64,000 nt of DNA, taken from positions 322,093 to 386,092 of the forward strand of contig BDSI01000079.1 in the NCBI GenBank assembly GCA_003117195.1. The letters run 5' to 3'. Positions 12,901 through 25,685 of the stretch are shown piece by piece (positions within the stretch are counted from its first letter, which is position 1; each line of letters begins with the position of its first letter). This DNA comes from Eudorina sp. 2006-703-Eu-15 (lineage: Eukaryota; Chlorophyta; Chlorophyceae; Chlamydomonadales; Volvocaceae). The position numbers were made by a program, and so were the translations under genes. Under the pieces are notes generated by a model. That model worked only from the letters and a program-made list of their open reading frames with translations, did no database searches and had not been told where the DNA came from.

Positions 12901-15900
12901 CCTGTGCAGCCACAGCCCCGTTACGATGCTGAGCAGCCCGCGCATGCCCAGTCCCAGGTCCCCGTGTCCAGTAGCCGGCGCCGTCAGCCCCCGCCGGTAG
13001 TGCGTCCTCCACGGGCAGCCCGGTCATCTATGCTGGGCGGCCGCTGTGACCATCTGCCGTCTGATGTGACCATCTGTTAGGGGACAAGCTCGCAGCGCAC
13101 CTAGTCCTACCCGGTCCGCTGCGTCAGAAGTGCGCCTGCCTCCCTGCCGTCGTCCTCCCGAGATCGCTCACTTGCTTCTCGTTCCAGTGCACGCTGTGCT
13201 GGATGTCGGACGACCGCCCTCGTCAGCTCCCTCGCCGATACCCTTCGCTCCCTTTCCCGTTCTTGCAAGTCAAGACTGTGGACTGTGGACTCCCCTCCTC
13301 ACCTCTGTACTCTGCGCCCTCTCTCCCCCATTCCATCCCATGCAGTCGGCCAATTGAGCTCCACTCGCTCTGACCTGCTCCCCGCCGAGTTCGTGGAGGA
13401 GCTGTCCACGCTGCAGGTGCGGGCAGGTGGAGACTGCTGAGACGTGCGGTCACGGCGTGCGTGGGGAGATGTGGGAGCGGTCGGCTTGCCGAGAACCACA
13501 GCCGCATCGACATCCACGAGCAGCTCGTTGCTTATCGGTCCCGGGCGCATTTTCGAGGCCAGGCTTCTCCTGGACCTCCCTTGTCGCCCGGCCTGCTTGA
13601 ACCCATGGCAGTCGTTTCAGTTTGCCTTTGCCTACCAATCCTCTGTATCCCTGTCTGGGGCGAACGCTGATCGGGCTGGTCGGGTCGCAGGGCGCGGCGC
13701 GAGGTAGTCGGCCGTCTCATGCTCAACAGAACCGTATGCCCTCACCCCTCCGGTTTATTTCCTTTTATATTACCCCTTTGGCACCACCCGGTGCATCCAC
13801 CCGGTAAGCCAACAGGGGAGCCTGCCGTGCTCTGCTCTGGCAGTCAGCGCAGTTTGTTGCAGTCTGTCGATTTGCCGTACTCCCACCCACCCCCTAGCCT
13901 GCCTGGGCTTGTCTTTTGTTGGCCCCCATTCCCGGCCCCTGCCCCTATGCCCCTACCCCATTCCCGGCCCCTGTCCGGTCTCTCGCTGCAGGACCGTGTG
14001 CCCGCCTTCTCCGCCACCAAGGCCATCTCCATCATCGAGAAGGATCTGGGCCGACCCATCTCGCAGCTGTTCGCCTCCTTCGACCCGCGGCCCATCGCGG
14101 CGGCCAGCTTAGGCCAGGTGGGCCGTGCTGGGGTCGTGTGTATGGCTGTGAGGCGGGGAGAGGGCGAGTTGGGTTGGGCATGGCGCATGGGGGGGGACGG
14201 CGAGAGTACTTGCCAGTGAGTCCGCATGCGATGGGACGATACCGTTTGCGGCCGCTGCTGCGGGGGAAAGGGCATGCCGGGGCCAAGCGCCCTGAAGGGT
14301 CCCACAGGCGTGTGGGCACCTGAGCAGCCTAGGCCGTGCTCAGGATGACACCATGTCACGGTCCGGTACGACATGACGCACAGGGGGCCTTGCCGTGCGC
14401 CTTGTGTCCCGTTGCCACGTGTTGGCGTCCGTCGCCCGAGCGGCAGTGATGCAGCCGCGCATTCCTGCACATCCTCGTCTCCCGTTGAGCGCACTGGCTC
14501 TGCTGAGTCCCGCTCCCCCTCACACCTTTGCACTCCACCGGTGTGAACATGCCTGCCAACCGGGTCCTATACCTCCCTCCCCCCTCTCCCCGCCTTGTGT
14601 ACTGCGCAGGTGCACCGCGCGGTGCTGTTCAGCGGCGAGGAGGTGGTGGTCAAGGTGCAGCGGCCCGGGCTGAAGCAGCTCTTCGACATCGACCTGAACA
14701 ACTTGCGCGTCCTGGCGGAGCAGCTGGACAAGGGAGACGAGAACAGGTGGGATCGGGACACGGGTGGGGGCGTGGGTGGTAGGGCGTGGGGGCCGCGCAA
14801 GAGAGAGGAGCAGCCGTGAGGCAAGGGCCGGGGGGGGGAGGGCTGCACAGTGCTGTGGCTGGAGGGGATGTAGGGCATGTGGGCAGGCAGGGGGAGGGGG
14901 GGATGCAGGGGCCCTGACCACTGCTCACTGCGCATGACTGGATTTGATGTCATGTCAGGAAGGGAGCCACTATGATCCTGTGTTCTCAGCATCCCGCGTG
15001 CGCCCGTGCTGTCGTCCGGCCACGACCCCGATGCAAGGGTTCGTTGTGGCCGGGTGCGCCCCTGGGCTCGTACGCAGCTGGTACCGCTGTCCGGACCAAC
15101 GCTGATTGCGGCGGGTCCTGATACGCGGTCCTCGGTGACGGCGATTCGCGGTCTCGTGTCCCTCCCTCCCCTCCCCACACAGGGACTTTAAGGGCATCTA
15201 CCAGGAGTGTGCCACGGTGCTGTACCAGGAGATCGACTACCTGAACGAGGGGCGCAACGCGGACAGGTTCAGGTGAGTGCGGGCTGCGGGGTGGGGTCGG
15301 GGGTCGGGGTCAGGGGGATGGTGATCGGCATGAGGGGGCCCCAGGTGGGGGGGTCCACATTCCCAGGGGTGAGGCGAGGTCTGCGGAGGGCGCAGCCGCT
15401 TCGTAAGGAGAGGGGTGAGGCAACTGTACAGCGCGCGAGTCCCCGAGTACCTCCCCTACCCGGTCGCACCGGAGAGGTGTGTAGAGACGATTGGACACTG
15501 GGCGGCTGGGTGGGCGGGAGGGCGATGAGGGGATGACGCCGGCACTTTTACGGCGGTTTGCTGGACTGGATACGGCGCACCGCGTACCGCGCAGTGCACT
15601 GCTGTGGCGCGTTGAGCACGTACATGCATCTGCACGGGGGGCGTGCGCAGTTCGATGGTCCATTACGGGTGGGCGCCCGTGGCTCAGCTGCCCTTACAAA
15701 TTACAATATCCGTCCTCATATCTTGTGCACTTCACCCGCGCCCCGCCATTCGATGACCCTCGTCGCTGGAGATCTCCATGGTACAGTCCATTTTTCACCG
15801 GACTTCTGCTCCGGCGGTCAGCGCGGTTTCTGTATGTGCACCGATTTCCTTGACGCCCCTCGCCCCGCCTGCCCTTCACCAGGCGCAACTTCCGGGCGGA

Positions 15901-18900
15901 CGCCTCCTGGGCTCGGGCCCCCCGAGTGTACTGGGAGTACTGCAGCCCCCGGGTGCTGGTGCTCGAGTACCTGCCGGGTAGGGTAGGGGTGCAGCGGGGC
16001 ATTCGGGGGACGGGGAAAGGCGGGGGATGGGGGAGGCGGGTGAGTTAAGCGGCCTTGGTAGGACCAGGCGGTCGTTCAGCGGGTGGTCGCCCGGCTCGGC
16101 CCTCTGGGTGAGCCTGAGCCATACGAGACTGCCGACAGCACCGACAGCTGTGTGTAACCGAGTCGGACCTCGGACGTTCTCACCATATCCTCACCTGCCC
16201 ATCCCTGCCCCCTCCCCGCCTGCCCCCGCCTTCGCGCGCCTGGCCAGGTGTCAAGATCAGCGACAAGGTCCGGCTACAGGCGGCCGGTCTGGACCTGGAC
16301 ACGGTGGCGCAGCGGGCCACGGAGGCGTACCTCATTCAGATCCTTAAGCACGGCTTCTTCCATGCCGACCCGTGAGTCAGCGGGGGCAGGGCCTGCGACC
16401 CGGGGACGGGGCCGGGGACAGCGCTGGGGTGGAGGTTTCGGGGCATGCGCGCACGAGGTGGTGGGGAAATGAGGAGTGGGTTGGGCGCCTGTGCCGCCCG
16501 GGCACTTTAGGCGCGTGGAAGCAAACAGGGCTAGGTGGCCGAAGCCCAGGAAGGCGATCTCAGCTGGCGCGGGCAGCTGGTCATTGCTACGCGACCCCCT
16601 CCTCACGAGGAGGGTCTCCTCATCAGGCCATGTTCCTGATCGGGCTCCACGTACCGTATAGAGGCCCCGGTTTGACCCCACGCCCCGCTGGCACCTGCCG
16701 CTCGGGCCGCGTGAGGGCTGAATCGCGTCCTCCTCCTCCCTTGCATGGCCAACGGTGTGCGCCTCCCCATCCCCTCCCCCTTCCGCAACCCGCAGCCACC
16801 CGGGCAACGTCAGCGTCGACCCGAAGACCGGTGTGCGGGACCGGGGCTGTGTCGGGGGCTGTGTCGGGGATACGGTATGCAATCATGACAGGAGGGGGGA
16901 GGCCACCGAGAACCCCATCACGTTGTTGAGGAGGAGGAAGGTCAACGACTTTCCTGACCGCTTTAGCTACCGAGGGTGGGGCAGCGGTGGGAACGCATAT
17001 ACCGGTAGATGGTCACAATTGTGAACTGCCATCCGTATACAGCGGCATGTATTCGCGATACTGACCAATCCACCAGCCCACTCTTGACAAACCCGACCCT
17101 ACCCGGGCCCTCCCCTCCCACGCCCCCACCCCGCCGGCGCCACCGATCAGGCGACCTGCTGTTCTACGACTTCGGAATGATGGGCGAGATCGTCCCGGAT
17201 GTGCGGACCCGTCTGCTGGTGAGGGATTAGGGGGTGTGGATGGGGGCCTTGCGGGCTTTTTTGGCGGAGGGTGGGATGGGCGCAGCTGGGTCGATCGTTT
17301 GGGGTTATGGGGGAAGGGGTTTGCCGCATTCGGATGGTTGTTCGGTTGGTGGGTCGGTTGGATGCTTGCAGAACCGACCAGACATTCCGCCGCGTGTCCG
17401 CTCAAATCGCGGATAGGGTGTGCACGATAACCCAGGGTTCAGGCATCCTGGCGACCTATTTTGGAGCGGGACAGCCATCTTCCCTGGTGCGGACAATCCG
17501 GTCCTTCACAAACCCGGGCAACAGTCTTGGGGCTCGCCGCTCCAAGTGCTGCACACGGACGTCCCCCTCCCTCGGCCTGCGTGGCCGCGGCCACGGCCAG
17601 CCCAGCCAGCCCTGCACCCCGGCTAGGGTTGAGTCAACCCGCTACCCGCACCTCCGCGGCCCCGCAGGATGTGTTCTACGGCATCTACCGCAAGGACACG
17701 GACCAGGTCCTCCGGTGAGGAGGGGCGGCGGACGGGGCGGGGGACGGTGCGGGAGACGGGGTAGGGGAGAGGGTGAGGTGAGAGGGAGGAGTACCGCAGA
17801 GCGGGGCGGGCAGTAGAAGGCGAGGTGCCTGGCTGAATGCCGAGAGAGGGGCAGGGGCACCCGGGGGCTGCACACCGCATGCACACTCTCCGGCGCCCAA
17901 GCACTCCGGCGGCCTAACACCCCGGCAGGTTTCGGCTGCTCTCCCTGAATATCCACGCCCTCCCGGGGCCGCTGCCTTCCTCCCTTCTCCCCACCCCCCC
18001 ACCCCGCCGCTCGCTGCTGCTGCCCTGCCCGCTCCTCAGCGCGCTGGTGGCCCTGCAGGTGATCAAGCCCACCGGCGACTCGCTCAGCGTCCGGCGGGCC
18101 ATCAACTACTTCATCGAGAACCTGTCGCGGCAGACGGAGCGGGAGGAGACCATCCAGGTGCATCGTGTGGGCGGGGGGTGGGTGGGACGGGGGGGGGGCT
18201 TGGGATGCGCTCTAACGGGGGGGGGGTTGTTCGCGGAGGACATGCTGCGCGGCAGCCCGAGTTGTGACCATCATGGTGGGCTTCAGCAGATGGTCACAGA
18301 TCAGGGCAGGGAGCTACCCCGGCGGGCAGTTGCTCTCCCACGGGCAGACACGCGCCAAGGGGAGCCCGGGGGAAGCCGGTTGACGGGTCGACCACACGCA
18401 TGCATGTCTTTGTCGGAGGGAACACCTCGGAGCCGGTCAGTCCGCACACGTCAGTCGGCTGAGCTACTCCTTGTGCCCCCCCCCCCCCCGACCCCTCCGT
18501 GGCAGGCGATCGGTGAGGACCTGTTCGCCATCGCCCTGGACCAGCCGTTCAGGTGGGGCCGGGACAGGGGGGAATCGAGCGGGGGCCGCCTGAGGCAACG
18601 TGCCACCATGGGGAGGGGGCGATGCAAAGGACACTCACTTCCCGGACACCTGGGTGCAGGGATGCTACAGGTTCAGTGAGACGCGCGATAGTGTGTTGCG
18701 GCGAGAATCTATCACGCAGTGCAATCGGATGTCATCTGTACCTGTGAAGCTGTTGGCAGATCCGAATTCATCAGTAGGCAGACCGGATGATAGGGATGCT
18801 CGACGGAAGCTGGACGGGCCTTGTTCGTGACGGTTTTAGGACCCTTCTTTCCCCCGGCTGCCTTTCCCCCCTCCGCCCCAGGTTCCCCGCCACTTTCACG

Positions 18901-20207
18901 TTCGTGCTCCGCGCCTTCTCCACTCTGGAGGGCATAGGCAAGACCCTGAACTCCTCCTACCGCTTCAACGAGGTAGCGCAGCCGTACGCGGCGGAGCTGC
19001 TGCAGCTGCAAGACGCGACCGGCGCCAGGGGCGGGGCGGCGCTGCTGGAGCAGGTGGGGGCGGTCAGGGAAACGGCGGGGAAGGGGGCCATCCATACCCC
19101 CCGTGGTGAAATCACCGCGCCAGGGGCACAAGCCTCGAGCGTAACGCACGGATCCACGTGGTCAGACACTGAGCTGACCCCTGGTTCTGACCGCCATGGT
19201 TCCTTGACCCTTCTGACCATGGAGCAGTGAGGCACAGCGACATGACTCCGAACCGGGCGGCGAATGACCGCTGCGGCAGGCCATATGCTGTGCGGGTCTC
19301 CCGTCGACGCCATTGTGGCGAGCTGCCCTTGTTTGGCCTTCTCTACCCGAGAATGACTCGCCAACTGTCCTGGACCTTGCAGTGGAGCGCGTCATGAGCT
19401 TGGCCGGTATGCCCACCACCTCGCACCCTCGCATATGAAACCGCCCTGGGCCCCCGCCCGTCACAGCCAGCGCAGCTTCAGCGAATCCACCAAAGTCCTG
19501 TACCCCTCCGCTCCCCTCACGTCGCCTGACCCCCAGGTCCAGCAGCAAGCCAGCGAGCTGGGCGCCGCGGCCGCCGCCATGCCGCTCCGCATCCGCCGCA
19601 TCGAGTCCACCCTGGCGCAGCTGGAGGCGGGCGACCTAAAGCTGCGAGTGCGGGTGCTGGAGGGGGAGCGCGCGGACAGGCGGGCGGGGGTGCTGCAGGT
19701 GCGGTGCGGTGCGGTGCGGTGCGGGTTGGTGGGGCGGTGGGCGGGAGGGGCCCGAGGGGTGTCGTACCCCCCGGGCGGACCACCAGGTGGGAAGTCCCCA
19801 GGAGGCATTCCCTGGTGTGCAGTGTGGTCACGTCCGGGCGCTGGACCGGGTGGTGGTGTGCGGATTGGTGCGTGCCGCTCCGTTACCTCATGGTCTGTGC
19901 CGCGCCGTTATCCTATTCGCTTGTCCTCCATGCAAGGCAACCCCACGCCCCGTCCTCCACCCCGTGTTGTTGTCGTGTCATACCGCAGCTAGCTACCATG
20001 AACACGGTGGCCTGCATGGGGCTGCTCAACGTGGGCACCCTGTTGGCCATCAACAGCGGGGCGGCGGCGGCCGGAGCCACCGGAGCCAGCCTGGAGGGCC
20101 CCGCGGCGCTGTGCCTGGGGCTGTCGGCCGTGTTCGGGGTGCTGGTGTTCCGGGGGCTCAAGAGGGTGCAGCGGCTGGACAAGTTTGAGAAGGAGATCAG
20201 GGGCTGA
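9968..20207 (+). CDS. ABC1K atypical protein kinase, plastid OSA1/SIA1 (ABC1K7/8)-like
   Basis: Twenty exons join in phase: 9968-10055, 10121-10159, 10341-10538, 10740-11035, 11739-11887, 12436-12482, 13346-13416, 13992-14117, 14610-14746, 15183-15272, 15883-15977, 16248-16371, 16796-16830, 17151-17218, 17668-17714, 18040-18157, 18506-18552, 18882-19053, 19537-19698 and 19989-20207. The total is 2,328 nt (775 aa). An in-frame stop lies three codons before the ATG. The basic, Ser/Ala-rich N-terminus resembles a chloroplast transit peptide. Family motifs in order are FIKIGQ (KxGQ, about 270), the Ala-rich loop IAAASLGQ (331-338), VVVKVQRPG with the nucleotide-binding Lys near 353, HADPHPGN (about 484) and YDFGMMG (Asp near 505). 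The C-terminal ELEAGDLKLRVR-like segment and two hydrophobic helices match the plastid ABC1K7/8 group, which affects prenyl-lipid metabolism and oxidative-stress tolerance in plants. Plastid location is inferred. A short extra exon before 19537 cannot be excluded. Confidence 0.93.
12122..12149. repeat. (GGT)n microsatellite in ABC1K intron 5
   Basis: A run of GGT triplets lies within the intron 11888-12435 of the ABC1 kinase gene. It has no coding role. Confidence 0.9.
12368..12410 (+). repeat. copy of a dispersed ~40-bp intronic element
   Basis: The stretch contains AGCGCAGT, then ATGTCTACCAATTTCCTATA and a C-rich tail, and ends about 25 bp before exon 6 of the ABC1 kinase. Close relatives occur at 39030-39070 (same strand) and, reverse-complemented, at about 40226-40262 and 40275-40325. 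Confidence 0.6.
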
Positions 20208-21655
20208 GGACTGAGGGGCTACGGCGGGGAGGGGCAGGCAGCGGAGAGGAGCGGGCGGGGAGGGGCGGGGAGGGGGGGGGCGCACGGCGGTCAGCCGCGG
20301 GTGGACGGCCAGTGCGCGAGCGAGCAAGTGAAAGAGAGGGAGATGAGGCACTGCGAGAGCGGGAGGAGGAGGGTGTGAGGGCCGAGGGGTGATGGTGCGC
20401 GTGTGTTACGCAGGGGAGGGAGCAGAAAGGGTCGTGGGGAGGGGAGTGCACTGCTCAGGCGAAGGGTGAGGGAAGGGTGAGGTGTGGGTGTCCAGGTCAA
20501 GCGAGGGCGTTGCTCATCCGGGCGTGTCCTCCATGTCGCGGTAGCGACGCCGGTGTGGTAGCGAATCCGGGGGTCGTTTAGGTGAGGCGGAGCGCGGGCG
20601 GGCCTGATGTCTCATTTGGTGGCTGCGGCCGAGCGGCAGGAATGACCGACTGCGCAATTGACTGGTTGCGCAGTGGTCGCTAGAGAGAAGCGGTGTTGTT
20701 CGGGGTTTAGGGTTCAGTCCTGTTGCCATTGAAATAAAGTGTGCGCACTGATGCCGAGGCATGTCCCTCGGACTCCCCGATATTTTTGAGTCGTAGACGG
20801 GTTGGGATTGTAGACCAGTTCGTCATGTCATGCAAACAACTCGCATACAGTTGAGTGACTGTTGGCCTGCGCCGTCGTTTGGTGATTTCGTTGGAGTTGG
20901 TATGCTCGAATGTTGTACGTACAGTCGAGTGGAGAGCGAGTGTATGCTGCGGGTTGCAGCGCGGAGGTGCGGGCTTGCTGTGGAGATTGGGTATTCCCGG
21001 TGTATGCTTTGCCCTGATGCTTGGTACGGTACCTTCATGGCGGCGTGCTGCGCTGCCACTGGCGCTGCCGGGCTGTGTCGGTGATGCGGTGGATTGTCCT
21101 CGCTGAAGCTGCGGGCTGGCGCGGGTGGACCGTCCCCGACTGTGTGTACTGCACCGTATGCGAGCGACAGCTGCAGAACAGCAAGAGACGGAGCGCGTGT
21201 TGATATTTTTTCACTGTCGGACCTCATGTCTGAATTAATTTTTCATTGCATGCATGTCGGCGGTACTAACGTCTGCACGCTCCATGGCGTGTGTGTCTCT
21301 CCGCCACGTGAGCGGCGCAGCTTGCCTGCCCGCGTGCATGAAACGGCAAGCGGCCGCGTACCTAGTTGCTTTCGGCGCCGGACAGCGCCGCACCCCGGCT
21401 GCTGTGGGTCGTACCTTTTAATGCCGTATGATGAGCACCGTATACATGTATGCACGTCTCACCGCGCTGAGGCATCAAGGGCAGGTGCGCAGAGGCGGCC
21501 CTGCCAGGCTGGTGAGGGCTGGTGAGTTTCCGACCATGGGCATCATCGGCATGGGCCTCATGCCTACCTACCTACCTACCATGATCCGGTACTTCATTCG
21601 GGCAACTCGTCTGCTGAGTCGCTCCTGGGAAGAAACCCACGGGGTCGGGATCCGC

Positions 21656-21660
21656 TGTAA
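21656..21660 (+). terminator. candidate TGTAA polyadenylation signal for ABC1K
   Basis: This is the first TGTAA I found downstream of the ABC1K stop (about 1.45 kb away). TGTAA is the usual chlorophyte signal. The long distance makes the assignment weak. Confidence 0.25.
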
Positions 21661-22489
21661 CCTTGTAGGCAAACTGACCCCTCGGCTTTACATATGGTAA
21701 GTTAAATCCGCGCCATTTGCTCATGCCGTCCGTGCACCCACGGCCCGAGGCAGTAGCTTGCCACCTCTTGCCAGTGTGGGCTTGGGTGTCGTCATGAAGC
21801 GCGGTTCTGCGTTTGTGCTGCAGTGGCGACAAGTACCTACTGTCAGATTACAAGCTCGCAAGGGCCACATCTCGTTGGGGGAGGGAGCCACTCCCGCTGC
21901 TGCTCCATCCTGGGTGCCTGGTGTCAGCCACCACCACAACGCCCACACCCATGAAACCATCGAACTCCTTAACGGCAGACAGCTCCATAAAAAGGATGTC
22001 CTAAATCGGGAGTGGCTCCACAAGCCGTCCAGGGCGTTAATTTATAGCAGGGAGACTATAACAGCGAGACTAACTCTCCTAAATGCCACGGTTGCTTATA
22101 CGTCCGACAAATAGGTGGCTACATACACGGACTATCACGACATTAACGGATCGCCGACGTCTGGAAACGAACCGCTCCTGTGTCCGGGTCAAGCACGTGA
22201 TCACCTCTCACCCATGCGTTATGTCGTACATGCATCCTGATGCCGTACATGGATGCAGCCAATGAGCGTTTCGTAGCGGCAGTAGCGCCCGATCCCACGC
22301 ATTAACGAGCTCATAATTAACCTGACCGCTGAGGCCATCCGGGCACGGACTCAGCTGCCGAGCGATTCACATGCGAGCACTTCTTCGGCGGACCTCCAAG
22401 GCAAACGGGGGCTGGGCATACGATCTACCCGGCCGCCGGCATGGGCGGGGTTGGCGGCCAGAGATCGTCCAGTCCAGCAGCAAGAAGGG

Positions 22490-22494
22490 TTACA
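22490..22494 (-). terminator. candidate TGTAA polyadenylation signal for the VHL-like gene
   Basis: TTACA on the plus strand reads TGTAA on the minus strand, 490 nt beyond the stop of the VHL-like gene. This is a plausible 3' UTR length for this kind of genome. Confidence 0.4.
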
Positions 22495-22983
22495 CAGCGG
22501 GGGACAGCAAGGAAGGAAGGACAGCAAGGAGAAGCAGAACCTCAGCAGTCCTGCGCAAGAGCCTAGGGCGGGTGTGCTATGAGGTCGGGGGCCAGGGCCC
22601 ACAACCGAACTCCGTACTTTTGCTGCAAGGCTTCCGGGTGATTATGGATGTAAGCCCACAAACGCCCAACCCGCCAGCGACAAATACTCCGGGTAATGCA
22701 TCAACTCTGTGCCGCATTACTAACACACATGTTACGGAAGAGCTCAGAGATGGTTTGAGACAGACTGCCGTCCTACAGCACAGCAGGACGGCAACAGCTG
22801 CGTGCCGTACAGCAAATATGGTGATGCACCATCCGACGTCAGCGAGGGCGAATAGCTACCCGCCGACGGTCGAGTCGCCGCCCCCGGTCAAACACATGAA
22901 GTCGTCAGCAGACCACACGTCATTCATTCGCACCCGAGCACCGGCCCACCTGAACATGCGAATAGTTGGGTAAAGGATCTTGG

Positions 22984-25685
22984 TCAAGGGGCGCGCGGCC
23001 GCTGCAGCATGTGCTGCTGCAGCCGAGCACGGATGGCAGCTTCGTCTTCGGCAGGGAAGGGACCGCAGTTCTCGGCCTGCGCAAGGCACACAAGGCTGTC
23101 TGCTATGGCACCGCGTCAACGGTAGCACCGCGATACACCGCAAAACAAGCGCAGAGCAGACGTTCCTCCCGCAGGCCACGCCGAGAACGACATCCAAAGT
23201 AAGCGCACCTGCGGTGATGGCAGGGTGATGGGGACGCGCTTGGGCTCGGCGGGTGGCGGGAGACAGTCGTCGGGGAGCTGTACGACGGAGGCGGCCTCCG
23301 CGCAGTGGGCCATCTCGCCCCCCACCGCCATGCGCTCCCCGGTGGCGGCGCACCGGAACACCCAGAGATGCGAGACGAAGGTATTGCAGCTGCGCGCAAG
23401 GAAGGGAAACGCACAAGGACCGCAGCTCGGCAATTTATTATGGCAGGTGCGCGGCGGACTTAAGATGAGGAGGACGGTGTTGTAAGCGGATTACTGTCCG
23501 CCGCTGCTGCTGTATGTTGCTGATATTGCTTAGAAGCCAGAGGAAAACGGCCGGGTCGCATGCCACGTAGTTCTCTACACAGGCGGGTAGCGACAGGATG
23601 CGGTGCCCTCGCGATTGCAAAGCCAAGCAATGAGCTCTCGCCGCTGCAGGACGATGCTTACGTAGTGGCTTGGCCTGGCAGCAAGGAGCCGTACAAGACC
23701 TCCAGGCCTGCGCACGCGGATAGGTGTAAGGAGGTTCACGTGGTTTAAGTGGCGCGCTGCGTTTCCTTGTCGGGAATACACCTTGCTTAGCCAATGTGGC
23801 TTGCAACATCGCTCATCATGCCGAGAAGAATTGAGTACACTCTGTGGTTGCGGGGCCATGCCGTAGCTTTCAAACGAACACGTGCAACAGACAAGATTTT
23901 GCCCAATCCGGCACAACGCCTGCCATGCCCAAGACCGCGCCACCGTACTTCCACATGCTTGGATGCAGGGGGTCATACATGCGGTTCCGGCATGGGATTC
24001 CATACCGCACCGCACACTGTGGCTCGCACATAGTACGCGTGCATGCTTGCACCGCCGCCATCCATCCCTTGTCGTCCTCACCGTCGTAGTTGACCCAGAA
24101 TGCCGCGACGCTGCGGCCGGACTCGTTGGCAAAGAGGACGCGGGTCCGCTCGCCACTCCGACGCGAGCGCGGCAAGTCCTGCAAAAGGGCGCATGCGCAC
24201 GCGGGGAGCATGAGGCAGGTACGCAGTGCAGGGAGCCCGGTTGGAACGCCCGGTCGGGGCTAAGGGAGTTGGAACGCCCGGTCGGGGCTAAGGGTCCACC
24301 TTGTAACAATAAAAGGGGCCGCGAGGGAGTCGCAGCAATGACATGGGGGTCCACTGTAACACCATAAATGGTAATGCACTCGGTGTGAACGGAAGCAGCT
24401 GCACACGTCAAATGGATCGCGCAGACGAGGCCCAACGGCTAACAATGCGGTCAGTACGGAATCGGTACGGAAGCAACCCTGTCCCGCTCGCCACGCGTGC
24501 GTACAACCAATCACAAGTATGCGGGATTGTGCGCCGACGACGCTACAGTTACGCATCAGCTGGTGCAAGAGAGCCGATGCAAGGTAGCTAGGCCTGCCGA
24601 ACTCCAACAGGGGCGAATGGAAGTCGAAGAGACGCGACCCAAATCGCACATTGCACCCTAGTCAAAACTTGGCCGTCGCACTGCTGGCTGTTCATCCGCA
24701 CCCTGGGCGCTCCAATCATCTTGCCCTCATCCCTGGAGCCCTCGTCGCCGTCCACCGGGCCGCCGGCGCTATGCCGCGGCGCCTCGACTGCCCTCTCGCC
24801 CGGCACCACCGGGCCCCGGAGCCGCTGCTGCCGCTGCTGCTGCTGCGGCTGCGGGTCCGGCTCGGCGGCACACACACCCTCCTGCGACTTCTCCGGTCCC
24901 GGCTGCTCCACCGGCAGTTCCATAGCGGGTGCAGCAGGTGCAGCAGCAGCAGCAGCAGCCACTGCTGGGGCTTCCGTTGCAGGCACCTCAGGCGCCAGCG
25001 CGGCTGGCCGATGCTTGAGGGCAGCGGCAAATTGCGTGGCCGCCTGAGCAGCAACCTCGATTCGCTGTACAAGCGCTTTGGTGGCGTTCGTGTGCTCGAT
25101 GACCCGATCCTGTGCGCCCAGTGCGGCCGACCGCGCTGCCTCGAATCGCTGTACGGCGGCGTGCACGGCGGGACCCACTTCAGTTTGCCACAATTGAGCT
25201 GCAGCCTGCAGAACGTCGTGCGTTTTCTGGCGCAGCTGCTGCATGTCCTGCCCCAGCTGCTCGGCCTGCTGCAGCTGCGAGGCCAGTCGCAGGTGAGCTG
25301 CGGGTGCAGGCCGCAGTTCGTTGGGCAGCGGCAGCGCTGCAGTGGCCGCCGCCAGTCCGGCGGCTATGTGGTAGGTCTCAGGTTGGGGCTCGGCCTGCAA
25401 CTCGGTGGCCAGATCTTGAGGAAGGTGGAAGCCATCGGGGACGTTAGGGAGGCTGCAGATCGGAGACCCAGGAGCCGCGTCTGGGAATGATGGTTGGACG
25501 CTGGAGTTGGCGAGGGTGCCTGCACCCGCGTTGGTGACGGGTGTCGCGACGCGGAAGGGCCGCACGACAGATGAGCCGGCTGCGAGATGAAAAAACGGAA
25601 CAGAGCCCTTCTGACGATTGTGCGCCTGATCATTCTGATACTGTTCTGCGACAGGGGAGGTGGCAGATGAAGATGAGGTCGGCAT
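22984..25685 (-). CDS. von Hippel-Lindau beta-domain protein (VHL-like)
   Basis: Five exons join in phase on the minus strand: 24702-25685, 24082-24178, 23662-23707, 23209-23389 and 22984-23076. The total is 1,401 nt (466 aa). Residues 1-328 are low-complexity, Ala/Gln-rich and probably helical or coiled-coil, with no recognised domain. Residues about 339-432 match the VHL beta domain from RVLFANESGRSVAAFWVNYDG through SHLWVFR to VPITLP. Counterparts of human VHL Trp88, Tyr98, Ser111, His115 and Trp117, which bind hydroxyproline, are Trp356, Tyr366, Thr379, His383 and Trp385, with identical spacing. Only about 34 residues follow, and nothing resembles the VHL alpha domain that binds elongin C, so this is not an obvious cullin adaptor. 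An ATG at 25685 was chosen because it is the first in frame. A role as a reader of hydroxylated proline is inferred. Confidence 0.86.
24241..24294. repeat. 28-bp direct duplication in VHL-like intron 1
   Basis: Positions 24241-24266 repeat exactly at 24269-24294. The second copy is followed by GTCCACCTTGTAAC, which recurs at about 25758 just upstream of the gene. It lies inside the intron 24179-24701. Confidence 0.85.

Larger units (their letters stand above)
20208..22983. other. convergent intergenic region, 3' ends of ABC1K and VHL-like genes
   Basis: The region has only short, unrelated reading frames. It follows the plus-strand kinase and lies downstream of the minus-strand VHL-like gene, so it should contain both 3' UTRs. 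A run of CCTA repeats lies near 21,560-21,580. No tRNA, transposon or conserved protein fragment was recognised. Confidence 0.5.
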
